Assembly: GCA_913056495.1 (NCBI GenBank) | Contig: CAJXMO010000009.1 | Location: 62,001-126,000, forward strand | Direction: 5' to 3' | DNA: 64,000 nt | From: an uncultured Alteromonadaceae bacterium | GTDB lineage: Bacteria > Pseudomonadota > Gammaproteobacteria > Enterobacterales > Alteromonadaceae | In this document: one piece after another, positions 62,517 to 64,000 of the stretch | How positions within the stretch are numbered: the stretch's first letter is position 1 | How the letters are laid out: the number at the start of each line of letters is the position of its first letter | Made by a program: the position numbers and the translations under genes | Notes under the pieces: generated by a model | Told to the model about the DNA's origin: nothing | Database searches by the model: none | Seen by the model: only the letters and a program-made list of their open reading frames with translations

Positions 62517-64000
62517 ATGTATTCAGCAAAATTCATCGGGAAGATGGTTTTGTCATTGAGTTGTTTGCTTGCCAGCAATTTATCGGTCGCCAAGTCGGTG
62601 AGTATCTTTTCGCCGGATAATCAGGTTAAAGTAGAAATTTCCGATGATAATAACCAGCCAGTGTATCGGGTGTTTTACCAAAACAAACCCGTTATCCAAA
62701 CATCTAAGCTGGGTATGTATTTTAAATCTGAGCCGAACTTTTTAGATGGCTTCAATATTTCAGAGACGGACATACAAAATCGTAACCAGGTTTGGCAACA
62801 ACCTTGGGGTGAGCGCAGAGAGATCAAAGATCAACATAACGAATTGAGTGTTCAGTTTAAAAGAAATGAGGCGCCATTTCATACTTATACGCTTAAATTC
62901 AGAGCATTTAATGACGGTATAGGTTTCAGATATGAAGTACCGGAACAAACGGGTTTAGATCAATTAGAAATTATAAATGAAGCGACTGAATTTGTATTGC
63001 CTGACAGTGCCGGTAGTGATGCCTGGTGGATAGGCGCCGGGCAATTTAACCGCTACGAGCATTTGTATAAAAAAAGCAAACTCAATGAAATTGATCGAGC
63101 GAATACGCCATTTACCGCACGTTTATCTAATGGTGTGTATTTAAGCATTCATGAAGCCGCACTGGTTGATTATGCCGGTATGACACTGGAACAGCAGCAA
63201 CCTGGTGTATTTAAAGCCCGACTTACGCCCTGGTCAGACGGGGTAGCGGTGAAAACTCAAGCTGGATTTCATTCGCCCTGGCGCACCATTCAGATAGCTC
63301 AGGCGGCTACGGGATTATTAAATTCAGATCTGATTTTAAATTTAAATGAACCTAATAAACTGGGCGATGTATCCTGGGTGAAACCGGGCAAATATGTGGG
63401 TATCTGGTGGGGCATGCATATAGGTACACATACTTGGGGAGCGGGTGATAAGCATGGCGCGACCACTGAATTAACAAAAACCTATATGGACTTTGCTGCC
63501 AAATATGGTTTTGATGGCGTATTAGTTGAAGGCTGGAATACAGGTTGGAATGGTGATTGGGTTGCCAATGGCGATCTGTTTAGTTTTACGCAGGCTTATC
63601 CCGATTTTAACTTAGCCAAAATCAGTGAATACGGCAAAAAAGTGGGCGTTAACTTAATCGGGCATCATGAAACTTCGGGTTTTGTCACTAACTATAAAAA
63701 TCAAATGGCAGATGCCTACGCGCTTTATGAAAAACATGGTGTTGAGCAAGTTAAAACCGGCTATGTGGCTCATGCCGGTAATATTACCCGGGTTGATGAA
63801 AATGGTTTTGAGCGCAAGGAATGGCATGACGGTCAGTTTATGGTTGGCGAATATTTACGCAGTGTAACTGAAGCGGCTAAACGTAAAATTAGCATTAATA
63901 CCCATGAACCGGTAAAAGATACCGGACTACGTCGCACTTACCCTAACTGGATTTCACGTGAAGGCGCGCGCGGACAGGAATTTAATGCCTGGGGACAACC
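62517..64000 (+). CDS. GH97 alpha-glucosidase, 5' part (cut by window edge)
   Basis: The frame is open from ATG 62517 (GTGAGG upstream) to the window end, 494 codons. The signal peptide ends near NLSVAKS. N-terminal sandwich, then VGIWWGMHIGTHTWG, GVLVEGWNTGWNGDW (about 340), GHHETSG, and the catalytic glutamates in NTHEPVKDTG (about 461) and REGARGQEFN (about 481). These are the residues of SusB-like inverting alpha-glucosidases. It completes the starch pathway by releasing glucose from malto-oligosaccharides in the periplasm. It is similar in length and motif spacing to the GH97 at 10801; the C-terminus is beyond the window. Confidence 0.9.
   Translation, partial: MYSAKFIGKMVLSLSCLLASNLSVAKSVSIFSPDNQVKVEISDDNNQPVYRVFYQNKPVIQTSKLGMYFKSEPNFLDGFNISETDIQNRNQVWQQPWGERREIKDQHNELSVQFKRNEAPFHTYTLKFRAFNDGIGFRYEVPEQTGLDQLEIINEATEFVLPDSAGSDAWWIGAGQFNRYEHLYKKSKLNEIDRANTPFTARLSNGVYLSIHEAALVDYAGMTLEQQQPGVFKARLTPWSDGVAVKTQAGFHSPWRTIQIAQAATGLLNSDLILNLNEPNKLGDVSWVKPGKYVGIWWGMHIGTHTWGAGDKHGATTELTKTYMDFAAKYGFDGVLVEGWNTGWNGDWVANGDLFSFTQAYPDFNLAKISEYGKKVGVNLIGHHETSGFVTNYKNQMADAYALYEKHGVEQVKTGYVAHAGNITRVDENGFERKEWHDGQFMVGEYLRSVTEAAKRKISINTHEPVKDTGLRRTYPNWISREGARGQEFNAWGQ

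Overview
The window looks like chromosome of a marine, polysaccharide-degrading gammaproteobacterium of the Alteromonadales (Catenovulum/Paraglaciecola-like). Supporting signs are an AT-rich sequence, very large TonB-dependent receptors (TBDRs) next to secreted glycoside hydrolases, several lipoprotein enzymes and FecI/FecR-type signalling. I saw no tRNA, rRNA, CRISPR array or phage. The genus is inference.

Layout. (1) 1-10.6 kb: tail of a TBDR, a GH2 lipoprotein, a GNAT acetyltransferase, a small membrane-protein gene split by a 268-bp inverted-repeat element, a MalK/MsiK-type ABC ATPase, a sugar-porter MFS transporter, a GH16 beta-glucanase and a membrane protein. (2) 10.8-24.1 kb: GH97, a TBDR with an STN signalling domain, an ECF sigma factor, a FecR anti-sigma, a second TBDR, a GMC oxidoreductase with its gluconate-dehydrogenase-type small subunit, and a DUF1080 protein. 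Together these suggest uptake of a glucoside and oxidative (3-keto) cleavage in the periplasm. (3) 24.7-40.2 kb: a fructan/sucrose locus with fructokinase, two LacI paralogues, an ABC importer lacking its ATPase, a GH32-like lipoprotein and a secreted GH32. A GACAACGTTGTY operator recurs here and in front of the MFS gene at 5.7 kb, with a degenerate copy before the ABC ATPase at 4.4 kb, which ties the distant pieces into one regulon. (4) 30.2-33.6 kb: an accessory insert inside the fructan locus, all on the minus strand: yefM-yoeB, three small orphan genes, one attC-like integron site and a decayed RAYT transposase. (5) 41.7-64 kb: a starch/pullulan locus with a giant pullulanase, a TBDR, a GH13 lipoprotein, an OmpR-family two-component system, three tandem paralogous GH13-CBM20 amylases and the start of a second GH97.

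Most notable observation. Five promoters of the starch locus (before the pullulanase, the TBDR and each of the three tandem amylases) carry the same architecture. Two TTAACC-like half-sites lie exactly 11 bp apart, followed exactly 11 nt later by a TANNNT -10-like hexamer. That is the geometry of PhoB/OmpR-family activator boxes, and the only two-component system seen in the window sits inside this locus. I propose that it controls the locus. Other observations of interest are the 3-keto-glycoside gene set, a shared beta-sandwich-like module that is duplicated at the N-terminus of one GH32-like protein and inserted into the propeller of the other, and the orphan ATPase linked by operator to an ATPase-less ABC importer.
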